This document shows, one piece after another, positions 7,745 through 15,862 of a stretch of 64,000 bases of DNA. The DNA comes from Flavobacterium fontis (GTDB taxonomy: Bacteria > Bacteroidota > Bacteroidia > Flavobacteriales > Flavobacteriaceae), in NCBI RefSeq assembly GCF_900129405.1, contig NZ_FQVQ01000006.1, positions 62,001 through 126,000 on the forward strand. Reading direction: 5' to 3'. Below the pieces are notes generated by a model. The model was not told where the DNA came from. It was given only the letters and a program-made list of their open reading frames with translations, and did no database searches. The first letter of the stretch is position 1. Each line of letters begins with the position of its first letter. Position numbers and translations under genes: made by a program.

Positions 7745-8842
7745 TTATAATTTAGGATTGGATTTTTTTAATTCTTCATAGCTCTTTTTCAACACCGTTT
7801 GCAATTCGGCGGGTTTAAATTGATTGCTGTCAATGCCCCACCAGTATTTCACTTCATTACCATTCCAAAGGTATTTTACCCCAGGCGTGTCTTTTCCACG
7901 GCCCAATTGATTCCAAAACGGAATAATCTCGATGATTTGATACGGATAGGTAGCGCCCGTTTCTTCAAAAAACTTCGGAATCAAATCGGCTTCCTCATTC
8001 ATAAAGATAATGGATATAGGAGGCATAGAAGGATTCGTTTTTCGCATTTGGGTTAGCTCTTTGGCAGCATCCCGACAATGGTCGCAGCCCGGTACGAAGT
8101 AGCAGAGTATCTTTTTCCCCTGATCAATAGTAGGAAACATATTGGCATAGCCTGAGCTCACTTTTTTAGGCTCTTTGGGGGCTTGAACTACTTTGGCAGT
8201 TGCCAAGGTATCGACTTTTGTTTTCGCTACGGGGGCAGCAATAGTATCTGGAGTTTCGATGGCTACAGAGGTCGTGTCTTGCGGGACTACGGTGGGCTGA
8301 CTCACTGTAAATTCAGGAGCGGGCGGTTGAATCGGTGCCAACATAAAAATCCCGAGAATGGAGGCAAAAAGGACAGTAGTCAACACCCAAAAGTTAGGCG
8401 CATCCGACCCTTTCGGAAGTAATCGGTTGAGGTACCAAAGCAGTCCAACCGCAATTACATTTTTGATAATCGCCTCCACAGGGGTCATCGGAATCAATTC
8501 GCCAAAGCAACCACAATTTCCCGAATTTCCACTGATAAAGGTTTCATAACTCAAATGGCCAATGAAAACCACTAAGAGGGCAATCGTGGCAGGAATAATA
8601 AAGCGTTTCAACCAATGGTTTTGCAACAACAAAAGGCCCAAAGCCATTTCAATTCCGATTAACGTACGTGAAAAGAATACCGCAACTTCTGGTGAAAATC
8701 CCATCGGGTACAATTGCTTCACTTCAAAAGTTGAAATCGCAAAATAGGGGGAAGGATATAATTTGGCAATGGCCGAAACGATAAACAATACGGCCACAAC
8801 AATGCGCAAGCCCCACGCGATTGGGGTAGAGTTATTTTTCAT
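7745..8842 (-). CDS. MauE/DoxX-like membrane protein fused to thioredoxin-like domain
   Basis: 365 residues. Residues about 10-170 form a four- to five-helix MauE/DoxX-type membrane domain with a cysteine pair in GNCGCFG (Cys110, Cys112), as in redox-active members of this family. A Pro/Thr/Val-rich linker (about 171-230) leads to a soluble domain with CYFVPGCDHC; Cys253 and Cys256 form a CxxC in a thioredoxin-like fold. The architecture suggests that electrons pass across the membrane to an envelope thiol protein, possibly the TlpA-like lipoprotein encoded next. A -7 promoter element lies 18 bases upstream of the start. Confidence 0.85.
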   Translation of the reverse strand: MKNNSTPIAWGLRIVVAVLFIVSAIAKLYPSPYFAISTFEVKQLYPMGFSPEVAVFFSRTLIGIEMALGLLLLQNHWLKRFIIPATIALLVVFIGHLSYETFISGNSGNCGCFGELIPMTPVEAIIKNVIAVGLLWYLNRLLPKGSDAPNFWVLTTVLFASILGIFMLAPIQPPAPEFTVSQPTVVPQDTTSVAIETPDTIAAPVAKTKVDTLATAKVVQAPKEPKKVSSGYANMFPTIDQGKKILCYFVPGCDHCRDAAKELTQMRKTNPSMPPISIIFMNEEADLIPKFFEETGATYPYQIIEIIPFWNQLGRGKDTPGVKYLWNGNEVKYWWGIDSNQFKPAELQTVLKKSYEELKKSNPKL

Positions 8843-8859
8843 ACAAATTACTTTTTTGA

Positions 8860-8867
8860 CAAAGGTA
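8860..8867 (-). promoter_or_regulatory. Predicted -7 element for DoxX-tlpA-tpiA unit
   Basis: The minus strand reads TACCTTTG, fitting the Bacteroidetes TAnnTTTG consensus, 18 bases before the start codon of the DoxX-thioredoxin gene. No clear -33 TTTG was identified. Confidence 0.6.
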
Positions 8868-8901
8868 ATACCCCAAACGTATAGGGGATGTTAACGATTT
8901 G

Positions 8902-9444
8902 TTATTGCCCGAAGCCCATTAAGATCAAGGCAAAAACCGAATAATTAATCATGTCTTGGTAGTTGGCATCAATGCCCTCCGAAACTAAGGTTTTCCCTTG
9001 ATTGTCTTCGATTTGCTTGACGCGCAATAACTTTTGTAAAATTAAATCCGTTAAACTGCTCACGCGCATGTCCCGCCACGCTTCCCCATAGTCATGGTTT
9101 TTGGCTTCCATTAAGGCTTTGGTGAGGGCCACTTTTTCGTCGTAATAACGTGCCGCGGTGGCCGTATCCATGTCGGGTTGATCCACAACACCAAGTTCCA
9201 ACTGAATCAAGGCCATCAAACAGTAGTTGATGATACCAATAAATTCTCCTGTTTCATCTTCATCGACTTTACGCACTTCATTTTCTTGCAAACTTCGAAT
9301 GCGTTGCGCTTTGATAAAGATTTGATCGGTAAGAGAAGGCAACCGTAAAATACGCCAGGCACTGCCGTAATCGGTCATTTTTTTGACAAACAAATCACGG
9401 CAGATGCCGATGACCTTATCGTATTCTTGAGCTGTATTTCGCAT
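8902..9444 (-). CDS. DUF1599 family protein
   Basis: 180 residues, matching the DUF1599 family. The sequence is an internal duplication: MTDYGSAWRILRLPSLTDQIFIKAQRIR near residue 23 is mirrored by HDYGEAWRDMRVSSLTDLILQKLLRVK near residue 120, each followed by an Asn-Tyr-x3-A-L-I helix. The family is conserved in Bacteroidetes and has been grouped with nucleotide-modification-associated domains, but I know of no proven activity. It is divergent from folP with a promoter element for each gene in the 106-base gap. Confidence 0.88.
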   Translation of the reverse strand: MRNTAQEYDKVIGICRDLFVKKMTDYGSAWRILRLPSLTDQIFIKAQRIRSLQENEVRKVDEDETGEFIGIINYCLMALIQLELGVVDQPDMDTATAARYYDEKVALTKALMEAKNHDYGEAWRDMRVSSLTDLILQKLLRVKQIEDNQGKTLVSEGIDANYQDMINYSVFALILMGFGQ

Positions 9445-9451
9445 TAACTCG

Positions 9452-9459
9452 TATCTTTG
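9452..9459 (+). promoter_or_regulatory. Predicted -7 element for folP
   Basis: TATCTTTG on the plus strand, an exact TAnnTTTG match 91 bases before the folP ATG; TTG at 9427-9429 could be a loose -33 element. Confidence 0.55.
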
Positions 9460-9472
9460 TTTGAAATTTTTT

Positions 9473-9480
9473 CAAATGTA
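9473..9480 (-). promoter_or_regulatory. Predicted -7 element for the DUF1599 gene
   Basis: The minus strand reads TACATTTG 28 bases before the start of the DUF1599 gene. It overlaps the folP promoter region, so the two divergent promoters are interleaved. Confidence 0.6.
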
Positions 9481-9550
9481 ACGAATTCGACCAAAACAAC
9501 CCAAGTTAGCTATTGTTTTTCACCGAAATCGTTTTCCTATTTTACACCCT

Positions 9551-10372
9551 ATGATGCTACAATGCCGAGGCCAATTGCTGGATTTATCAACGCCCAAAGT
9601 AATGGGAATACTCAATCTTACCCCCGATTCGTTTTACGATGGTGGAAAGTGGCAACATCGGGAACAAGTGATCGCACAAGTGCAACAAATGCTCGAAGAT
9701 GGCGCTACGTTTATCGATATTGGCGGTTATTCGAGTCGCCCAAATGCTTCGCCGGTTGCTGAGGAAGAGGAACGCCAACGGGTGGTACCCATTATTGAAA
9801 GTTTGGTGGACTATTTTCCCGAGATTCTCATTTCTATCGATACCTTTCGCAGTAGTGTGGCCGAAGCTGCTGTTCATGCGGGTGCGTGTATGGTCAACGA
9901 TATTTCTGCCGGACTGTTGGATGCTCAAATGCTCCCCACCGTAGCGCGATTGAAAGTGCCTTACATTATGATGCACATGCGTGGTACGCCGCAAACCATG
10001 ACCACACTAACCGATTACGAGAATATCGTTACGGATATGCAATACTATTTTTCGGAGCGCATCGCGGCCGCAAGGGCGTTACAGATAAATGATGTGCTCA
10101 TCGATCCCGGATTTGGTTTTGCCAAAACATTGGAACAGAATTATGAGGTATTGCAACGGTTGGAATTGTTTCATTTTCATAAAGTTCCTCTACTCGTAGG
10201 CGTTTCCCGAAAATCTATGATTTATAAAATCCTACAATCCACCCCGCAAGAAGCACTCAACGGCACCACTGTGTTGCATACCGTTGCCTTGCAAAAAGGA
10301 GCGCACATACTTCGGGTTCATGATGTGAAGGAGGCGGTGGAATGCATTCAACTTTTACAACAATTTCGATGA
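9551..10372 (+). CDS. folP: Dihydropteroate synthase
   Basis: 273 residues. Joins 4-aminobenzoate to dihydropterin pyrophosphate in folate synthesis. Family motifs are present in order: MGILNLTPDSFYDGG (18-32) for pyrophosphate and Mg binding, DIGGYSSRP, the IDPGFGFAKT loop, and GVSRKSM near the C-terminus. Two adjacent ATGs are possible at 9551 and 9554. The stop codon overlaps the start of the next lipoprotein gene by four bases (ATGA), implying coupled translation. Confidence 0.97.
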   Translation: MMLQCRGQLLDLSTPKVMGILNLTPDSFYDGGKWQHREQVIAQVQQMLEDGATFIDIGGYSSRPNASPVAEEEERQRVVPIIESLVDYFPEILISIDTFRSSVAEAAVHAGACMVNDISAGLLDAQMLPTVARLKVPYIMMHMRGTPQTMTTLTDYENIVTDMQYYFSERIAAARALQINDVLIDPGFGFAKTLEQNYEVLQRLELFHFHKVPLLVGVSRKSMIYKILQSTPQEALNGTTVLHTVALQKGAHILRVHDVKEAVECIQLLQQFR

Positions 10373-11007
10373 AAAAAAGTTATCTCTTATGGGGGCTTTT
10401 GGTCCTTTTAACCGCTTGTGCCAATAAGGAAGTTCTTTTGCCTGAAGCGGAAGTTACGGTGGTAGAAAAAGTCGATAATTGGTCGCCGGTGTATCTTTTT
10501 TTTGCTCAAAAAGGCAAGGATACGGTGGCCGATTTAAACCGAAAGAATACGATTACCTCCACGAATTACATTTTCAACATCGATAAGCGGTTGCCGATGC
10601 GCTTGGTGATTCCCGAAGTTAATTTGGTTTTACAAAAGAAAGAGGCGAGTCCGCACAAGAGTGAAGTGGCCCAAAATTACTTTTCCTATTCCGATACCAA
10701 AGCCCGCCGGTTGGCTTTTTTAAATGTACAACGGATAAAATTTACAACGGGGACATGTCCAAAAGGTATTGTAGTACATGTCTCAAAAGCGGGCAAAGTT
10801 CGCATCCTTGAGCAATCGGTAGCCGTGGAAGACATTCCCTCCTTTTTAGCGCAGCTTCCTTCAGATAAGCCATTTAAAGCACAGTTTCAATTTGAAGGCG
10901 ATATGCCCTATGGCGCCTATATGAAGTTTCGCATTGCGGTACAGCAGTGGACGATTCCTTCCATGGGAGCGCATTGGTTTTCAGAGGATTGGTTTTCAGA
11001 GCGATAG
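10369..11007 (+). CDS. Hypothetical lipoprotein
   Basis: 212 residues from the ATG that overlaps the folP stop (ATGA); this start gives a clean lipoprotein signal, MKKSYLLWGLLVLLTAC, with the lipobox cysteine at 17. The mature part has a predicted alternating strand/helix pattern with KGIVVHVSKAGKVRILEQ and a run that could be an ExbD/TonB-like alpha/beta fold, but I do not recognise the family. The C-terminus contains a small duplication (HWFSEDWFSER), visible as a DNA direct repeat. Function unknown; co-translation with folP need not mean shared function. Confidence 0.8.
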   Translation: MKKSYLLWGLLVLLTACANKEVLLPEAEVTVVEKVDNWSPVYLFFAQKGKDTVADLNRKNTITSTNYIFNIDKRLPMRLVIPEVNLVLQKKEASPHKSEVAQNYFSYSDTKARRLAFLNVQRIKFTTGTCPKGIVVHVSKAGKVRILEQSVAVEDIPSFLAQLPSDKPFKAQFQFEGDMPYGAYMKFRIAVQQWTIPSMGAHWFSEDWFSER

Positions 11008-11053
11008 GATTTCGTCTTTATTTTTCGTAGCTTCGACCTAAACTAGGCTTGTA

Positions 11054-12286
11054 ATGACCTTTCAATACAACTTTTACAGCGTTTTTTTATTGGTATTTTG
11101 GATTCATACGGCAATTTATGCAGGGCTATTTTTCCGAAAGTTTGTGGTGCAACAACAAAAAGCAGCACTATGGATGGGATGGTTTTTGATTTTGGTAAAT
11201 CTTTACACTGCACCATGGATGCTGGGATTTGCGGGTTGGTATGACAATCAGCCTTACCGTACGATTCTTTTTTACGTACCCTTTCAACATTTATTTTGGA
11301 TTGGACCCGTCATCTATTTTTATTTGGTGACGTTACTCAATCCAAGGTTTACGTTACAAAAACGTGATTTCTTTCATTTTCTTCCAGGTTTTTTACACCT
11401 TTTAATGAGTGCTTGGGTAGCCTTGTATGACTTGGGCATTGCAAAACAGCCTTATTTTATCACCAATGGCGAAGATCCAGATTTTCAGCCGTGGTATCAG
11501 GGACTCGGACTTTTGAGTATGATTTTTTATGGATTAGCGGCGTTACGCTACTATCATTTTTACCGAAAAGCCTTGGAATCTGTACTAAGTAATGCCGCCG
11601 ATTTTCTTCTGGTTTGGATGCGTTGGTTTTTAATCATTTTTCTCTCCTTATTGGTTTTTCGTGTTAGTTTTATAGTCCTTGAATTATGGGTTTCCCTCGA
11701 TTATTGGGCGACCTGGTGGTATTTTTTCGGATTCATTGTCGGGGGCTATATCTTAGCCATTGCAGGATACGCCCATGCAGGAGTGTCAAGAGTCTATTTT
11801 CAATCCAAATTTTGGTCTCCCCAAATTCAATGGTATTTGGCGCCTCCCAAAGTGCTTTTGGGAACAACTACTTCATCATTTGTTGATTTTAGCGCGGATA
11901 GTAGTGAAGTAGTAGAAATGGAAAACTCCGTCGTTTGGACAGAATGGATCCAAAAAATTGAAGCAGCTATTACCGAACATCAATTGTATTTGGATCCCGA
12001 TTTGACCTTATTTGCCTTAGCTCAAGTTTTTCAAATCCATCCCGTACAACTCAGTAAAATCATCAATCAAGGTTTTGGAAAAAATTTTAACGATCTCATC
12101 AACGCCTACCGCATTGATCATTTCAAACACCTTATTCTCGAGAATCGGCAACAACGTGAAACGCTTTTAGCCTTGGCTTTGGAATGTGGTTTTAATAGCA
12201 AGGCTACCTTTAATCGGGCGTTTAAAAAACAAGAAGGTATGAGTCCGCAAGCCTATATTAAGGCGCAAAAAAATCGTTACAACTAG
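11054..12286 (+). CDS. Membrane-anchored AraC-family regulator
   Basis: 410 residues. The first ~240 residues carry about seven hydrophobic segments, and the C-terminal ~100 residues are an AraC-type double helix-turn-helix: LTLFALAQVFQIHPVQLSKIIN for the first HTH and LALECGFNSKATFNRAFKKQEGMSPQAY for the second, with the usual F-x-R-x-F-K-K-x-x-G-x-S-P-x-x-Y signature. The family is a transmembrane sensor-regulator that acts from the membrane. The likely targets are the DoxX-type and small lipoprotein genes that follow 68 bases downstream, but this is only suggested by position. Confidence 0.9.
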   Translation: MTFQYNFYSVFLLVFWIHTAIYAGLFFRKFVVQQQKAALWMGWFLILVNLYTAPWMLGFAGWYDNQPYRTILFYVPFQHLFWIGPVIYFYLVTLLNPRFTLQKRDFFHFLPGFLHLLMSAWVALYDLGIAKQPYFITNGEDPDFQPWYQGLGLLSMIFYGLAALRYYHFYRKALESVLSNAADFLLVWMRWFLIIFLSLLVFRVSFIVLELWVSLDYWATWWYFFGFIVGGYILAIAGYAHAGVSRVYFQSKFWSPQIQWYLAPPKVLLGTTTSSFVDFSADSSEVVEMENSVVWTEWIQKIEAAITEHQLYLDPDLTLFALAQVFQIHPVQLSKIINQGFGKNFNDLINAYRIDHFKHLILENRQQRETLLALALECGFNSKATFNRAFKKQEGMSPQAYIKAQKNRYN

Positions 12287-12354
12287 GACTCAAATTATAA
12301 TCTGAAGCGCGCAGGTCTGAATTTCAGGGCAACTTTGCTCAAAATTCAGAACGC

Positions 12355-12843
12355 ATGAAAACATTTCTTTTACACCTTACCCGACCCACACTACAACGCT
12401 ACGTATGGCAAGATGCGTTGTTATGGATTCCGAGAATCTATTGTGGCTATCATCTTGCCTTTAATTTTGGTGCCGCCAAATTTGGACTGCCTTGGAGTCC
12501 GCCCGAGAATAACCTCGGTTTCTTTGAAGTCGCTTTTTGGTTCCCCAACGACATTAATGAATACGGTGGTGTTTTTTCACTTTGCCCCGCAATTTTCGCT
12601 TGGTTGGGGGCCTTCAGTGAAGCGGTTGGCGGTTTGGCTTTGATCCTCGGATTTCAAACCCGTATTTTCTCTTTTCTCATTGCGGTAACTATGTTAGTCG
12701 CAGCTTTTGTCCAACATGCCGGCGAAGAACTTTGGCAACAATTGCCCGCTATGCATTTCTTTTGGGTGGCCTTGTACTGTATGATGTTGGGCAGTGGCCG
12801 CTTTGGTATCGATTATTTACTCACTAAAAACAAAACGCTATGA
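12355..12843 (+). CDS. DoxX family membrane protein
   Basis: 162 residues with four predicted membrane helices and the DoxX pattern: an N-terminal helix with YCGYHLAFNFGAAKFG, then FAWLGAFSEAVGGLALILGFQTR and a third helix ending in AAFVQH. DoxX proteins are small inner-membrane proteins linked to redox or thiosulfate/quinone functions; the precise role of this member is unknown. Its stop overlaps the ATG of the next lipoprotein gene (ATGA). Confidence 0.85.
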   Translation: MKTFLLHLTRPTLQRYVWQDALLWIPRIYCGYHLAFNFGAAKFGLPWSPPENNLGFFEVAFWFPNDINEYGGVFSLCPAIFAWLGAFSEAVGGLALILGFQTRIFSFLIAVTMLVAAFVQHAGEELWQQLPAMHFFWVALYCMMLGSGRFGIDYLLTKNKTL

Positions 12844-13193
12844 AAAATTTCGCATTCTTCTTTATTCTTGCCCTGACTTTGGTGTCGTGTGTCCAAAAAG
12901 CTTATGAACGTAAAGTTGAACTCACCTTGCGTTTGCCAAAAAAACAAACGGTAACCACAATTGGAGTTTACGGTAGTGGCAATCCGTTGTCATGGCAGCA
13001 ACCGTTAGCACTCGAGCCCATTATTGCCGATTCGGTCTACCGTGTGACGTTTACCTCCAAAACGGGTTATTTACAAACCGAACTAAAATTTATGGTTAAT
13101 GACCAATGGGAACTATATAACCAGCCCAATCGTATTTTGAAATACAATACTGAGGGCGTGACAAAAATGGAGGTGGTGTTTGATCGACAGTAA
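12840..13193 (+). CDS. Small lipoprotein, possibly starch-binding-like fold
   Basis: 117 residues. A lipoprotein signal ends at Cys17 (LTLVSC). The ~95-residue mature part has a pattern reminiscent of CBM20-type domains: VYGSGNPLSWQQPLAL at the start, a central strand pair, then LKFMVNDQWELYNQPNRI. This would be a single carbohydrate-binding domain with no catalytic partner. The similarity is by eye only. It is translationally coupled to the DoxX gene upstream; the reason for that pairing is not clear. Confidence 0.75.
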   Translation: MKNFAFFFILALTLVSCVQKAYERKVELTLRLPKKQTVTTIGVYGSGNPLSWQQPLALEPIIADSVYRVTFTSKTGYLQTELKFMVNDQWELYNQPNRILKYNTEGVTKMEVVFDRQ

Positions 13194-13201
13194 AAAAACT
13201 T

Positions 13202-13675
13202 TTACTGATGATGATACGGCTCACCTTTTAAAATCGTAAAGCCGCGGTACAATTGCTCAATAAAAAATAAACGCACCATTTGATGGGAAAACGTCATAGC
13301 CGATAAGGCAACTTTACCCTGGGCTTTTTGGTACACCGTTTCACTAAAACCATAGGGGCCGCCAATCACAAAGACGAGCGTTTTGAGTCCGGCATTCATC
13401 TTTTTTTGTAAAAATTCAGAAAAACCCACACTCGTATAGGATTTTCCGTTTTCATCCAACAAGATTAATTCCTCCCCAGGACCGACTTTCGACAAAATCA
13501 ATTCGCCTTCCTTTTCTTTTTGCTGGGCTTCCGATAAGTTTTTGGCATTTTTGATGTCGGGTAAAATCTCCAATTCAAATTTGATGTAAAACGACAACCG
13601 CTTTTGATAGTCCTCCATCAATTGTTGCAATTGCTTGTTGTCGGTTTTTCCAACGGCCAAAAGTTTGATGTTCAT
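13202..13675 (-). CDS. rlmH: 23S rRNA pseudouridine-1915 N3-methyltransferase
   Basis: 157 residues, the normal RlmH length. This SPOUT-fold enzyme methylates pseudouridine 1915 in helix 69 of 23S rRNA on assembled 70S ribosomes. The C-terminal SAM knot is intact: [45 protein letters not shown]. It converges with the lipoprotein gene on the left (8-base gap) and diverges from pyrD on the right. A -7 promoter element lies 19 bases before its start. Confidence 0.97.
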   Translation of the reverse strand: MNIKLLAVGKTDNKQLQQLMEDYQKRLSFYIKFELEILPDIKNAKNLSEAQQKEKEGELILSKVGPGEELILLDENGKSYTSVGFSEFLQKKMNAGLKTLVFVIGGPYGFSETVYQKAQGKVALSAMTFSHQMVRLFFIEQLYRGFTILKGEPYHHQ

Positions 13676-13693
13676 CCCCTTTATTTTTCATCG

Positions 13694-13701
13694 CAAAAAT
13701 A
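13694..13701 (-). promoter_or_regulatory. Predicted -7 element for rlmH
   Basis: The minus strand reads TATTTTTG, fitting TAnnTTTG, 19 bases upstream of the rlmH start. Confidence 0.5.
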
Positions 13702-13742
13702 GGGAAAATTCTAAGGGAGCCTGAAAAGTTCAAATCGAATTG

Positions 13743-13750
13743 TATCTTTG
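13743..13750 (+). promoter_or_regulatory. Predicted -7 element for pyrD
   Basis: TATCTTTG, an exact consensus match ending 21 bases before the pyrD ATG at 13771. Its position shows that an in-frame upstream start at 13750 would lie inside the promoter and is therefore unlikely. Confidence 0.65.
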
Positions 13751-13770
13751 TGCCACACAACAACACAACC

Positions 13771-14793
13771 ATGTACCGCATTCTTATTCGTCCGATACTC
13801 TTCCGTTTCGATCCTGAAAATGTTCACCATTTTACCTTTAAATGGATAAAAATACTCGCGAAGCTTCCAGGATTTTCCCGACTTTGCCGAGCGCTTTATG
13901 ACGTCAATGATCCGCGACTCGAACGGGAAGTCTTTGGATTAAAATTCAAGAATCCAGTAGGATTAGCCGCTGGTTTTGATAAAGATGCGAAGTTGTTTAA
14001 TGAGTTGTCCGACTTCGGATTTGGATTTATCGAAATTGGGACACTGACGCCCGTGGGACAAGAAGGGAATCCCAAAAAACGATTGTTTCGATTGCGTGAA
14101 GACGAAGCCATTATCAACCGAATGGGGTTTAACAACGGCGGTGTGCAAGAAGCCGTTGCACGATTGAAGAAAAATAAAGGCGTTCTTATTGGGGGTAATA
14201 TTGGAAAAAATAAAGTGACCCCCAACGATGAGGCGGTTTCCGATTACAAAATCTGTTTCGAAGCCTTATTCCCCTATGTGGATTATTTTGTGGTGAATGT
14301 GAGTTCGCCCAATACGCCCAACCTGCGCGAACTTCAGGATAAAAAACCCTTGACCGAACTTTTAGCCACCTTGCAAACGGAGAATCAAAAGCGTCCGCTG
14401 CCCAAGCCTATTCTATTAAAAATTGCACCCGATTTGACCAACGAGCAGTTGTTGGATATTATCGAAATTGTGCAAGATACCCATATCGCAGGGGTGATTG
14501 CTACCAATACAACGTTGTCTCGTGAGGGCTTGTGTTCGCCGAATAAGTCAGAAATGGGTGGACTTTCGGGCAAACCCTTGACCCATCGTGCGACTGAAGT
14601 TATTCGTTTTTTACATGAAAAAAGCAACGGTTCCTTTCCAATTATTGGGGTGGGAGGCATACATTCGGCCCAAGACGCCTTGGATAAATTGGATGCGGGA
14701 GCGAGTTTGGTGCAATTGTATACGGGGTTTATTTATGAAGGACCATCTTTAGTAAAGGCGATCAATCAAGCCTTGTTAGCACGGATGCGTTAA
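13771..14793 (+). CDS. pyrD: Dihydroorotate dehydrogenase (quinone), class 2
   Basis: 340 residues from ATG 13771. Oxidises dihydroorotate to orotate using FMN and membrane quinone in pyrimidine synthesis. The N-terminal helical extension ([23 protein letters not shown]) is the membrane-associating region of class 2 enzymes. FMN-binding segments include [19 protein letters not shown] and [26 protein letters not shown] near residues 176-186 carries the catalytic serine of this class. The start is chosen by family N-terminus and by the promoter element just upstream. Confidence 0.97.
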   Translation: MYRILIRPILFRFDPENVHHFTFKWIKILAKLPGFSRLCRALYDVNDPRLEREVFGLKFKNPVGLAAGFDKDAKLFNELSDFGFGFIEIGTLTPVGQEGNPKKRLFRLREDEAIINRMGFNNGGVQEAVARLKKNKGVLIGGNIGKNKVTPNDEAVSDYKICFEALFPYVDYFVVNVSSPNTPNLRELQDKKPLTELLATLQTENQKRPLPKPILLKIAPDLTNEQLLDIIEIVQDTHIAGVIATNTTLSREGLCSPNKSEMGGLSGKPLTHRATEVIRFLHEKSNGSFPIIGVGGIHSAQDALDKLDAGASLVQLYTGFIYEGPSLVKAINQALLARMR

Positions 14794-14820
14794 TTTCCTT
14801 TACGAAAACGTTTTCTTTAT

Positions 14821-14828
14821 TATATTTG
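14821..14828 (+). promoter_or_regulatory. Predicted -7 element for the HMG-CoA lyase gene
   Basis: TATATTTG, only seven bases before the ATG. If used, transcription would start at or next to the start codon and the mRNA would be almost leaderless. Confidence 0.45.
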
Positions 14829-14835
14829 GCCTCGG

Positions 14836-15699
14836 ATGGAAACAGTAAAACTTATCGAATGTCCACGGGATGCCATGCAAGGCATCAAAACGTTTATTCC
14901 TACAGAGGTCAAAGTCAATTACCTTCAAGCGCTACTGCGGGTCGGGTTTGATACCCTAGACTTCGGAAGTTTTGTTTCTCCTAAAGCCATTCCGCAAATG
15001 CAAGACACGGCTGAGGTTTTGGCCCGATTGGATTTAAGTCAAACGCGCAGTAAACTCCTCGCCATAATCGCCAATACACAAGGCGCCCTAAATGCAGCGG
15101 AGCATCAAGAAATTCAGTACCTCGGTTTTCCTTTTTCGATTTCGGAAAATTTTCAAATGCGCAATACCCACAAAACCATTGCAGAAAGTTTAGTCACGTT
15201 GCAAGAAATTCTGGAAATTGCACAGGCTTCCCAAAAAGAAGTAGTAGCTTATTTATCGATGGGCTTTGGCAATCCGTATGGCGACCCTTGGAATGTAGAA
15301 ATCGTAGGGGAGTGGACGGAGCGCTTGGCGCAAATGGGTGTCACAATTTTGTCATTGTCGGATACCATTGGGAGTTCTACCCCCGAAGTAATTACGTATT
15401 TGTTCAGTAATCTCATTCCAAAATACCCCAATGTCGAGTTTGGAGCACATTTGCATACCACACCCGACAAGTGGTATGAAAAAGTAGATGCAGCATACAA
15501 AGCAGGTTGCCGTCGTTTTGATGGTGCCATTCAAGGTTTTGGCGGATGCCCCATGGCCAAAGACGACCTCACAGGCAACATGCCTACCGAGAAAATGCTT
15601 TCCTATTTCACGGCTGTCAAAGCCCACACCGGATTGAGTCCGATGAGTTTTGAAAGCGCCTATAATGTCGCATCACGCGTGTTTGGGGAGTTTCATTAG
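14836..15699 (+). CDS. mvaB: Hydroxymethylglutaryl-CoA lyase
   Basis: 287 residues. Cleaves HMG-CoA to acetoacetate and acetyl-CoA, the last step of leucine catabolism. HMGL-like TIM barrel: ECPRDAMQG at 8-16 holds the catalytic Arg-Asp pair, DFGSFVSPKAIPQM is the substrate loop, GAHLHTTP contains metal-binding histidines, and RRFDGAIQGFGGCPMAKDDLTGNMPTE contains the active-site cysteine loop. No other leucine-degradation gene is adjacent. Confidence 0.95.
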   Translation: METVKLIECPRDAMQGIKTFIPTEVKVNYLQALLRVGFDTLDFGSFVSPKAIPQMQDTAEVLARLDLSQTRSKLLAIIANTQGALNAAEHQEIQYLGFPFSISENFQMRNTHKTIAESLVTLQEILEIAQASQKEVVAYLSMGFGNPYGDPWNVEIVGEWTERLAQMGVTILSLSDTIGSSTPEVITYLFSNLIPKYPNVEFGAHLHTTPDKWYEKVDAAYKAGCRRFDGAIQGFGGCPMAKDDLTGNMPTEKMLSYFTAVKAHTGLSPMSFESAYNVASRVFGEFH

Positions 15700-15700
15700 A

Positions 15701-15782
15701 GGTTTCAAGTTTCAGGTTTCAGGTTTCAGGTTTCATGTTTCAAGTTAGACTAACCTGTAACCTGAAACTTTAAACCTGAAAC
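15701..15782. repeat. Heptamer array with inverted partner
   Basis: Six 7-bp units fitting NGTTTCA (15701-15742) start directly after the HMG-CoA lyase stop codon. They are followed at 15752-15782 by units of the complementary sequence (ACCTGAA type), so the transcript can fold into a long imperfect stem. It may act as a terminator or mRNA end, but it lacks a clean T-run. Period and position resemble the other 7-bp arrays in this window. Confidence 0.75.
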
Positions 15783-15821
15783 AAATAACAAATTTTAAAC
15801 CTTTTCCTCAAATAAAAGCCC

Positions 15822-15829
15822 TACATTTG
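15822..15829 (+). promoter_or_regulatory. Predicted -7 element for guaB
   Basis: TACATTTG, an exact TAnnTTTG match 33 bases before the guaB ATG. Confidence 0.65.
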
Positions 15830-15862
15830 CATGCAATTTAACAACAACAACTAAATTGCAAC

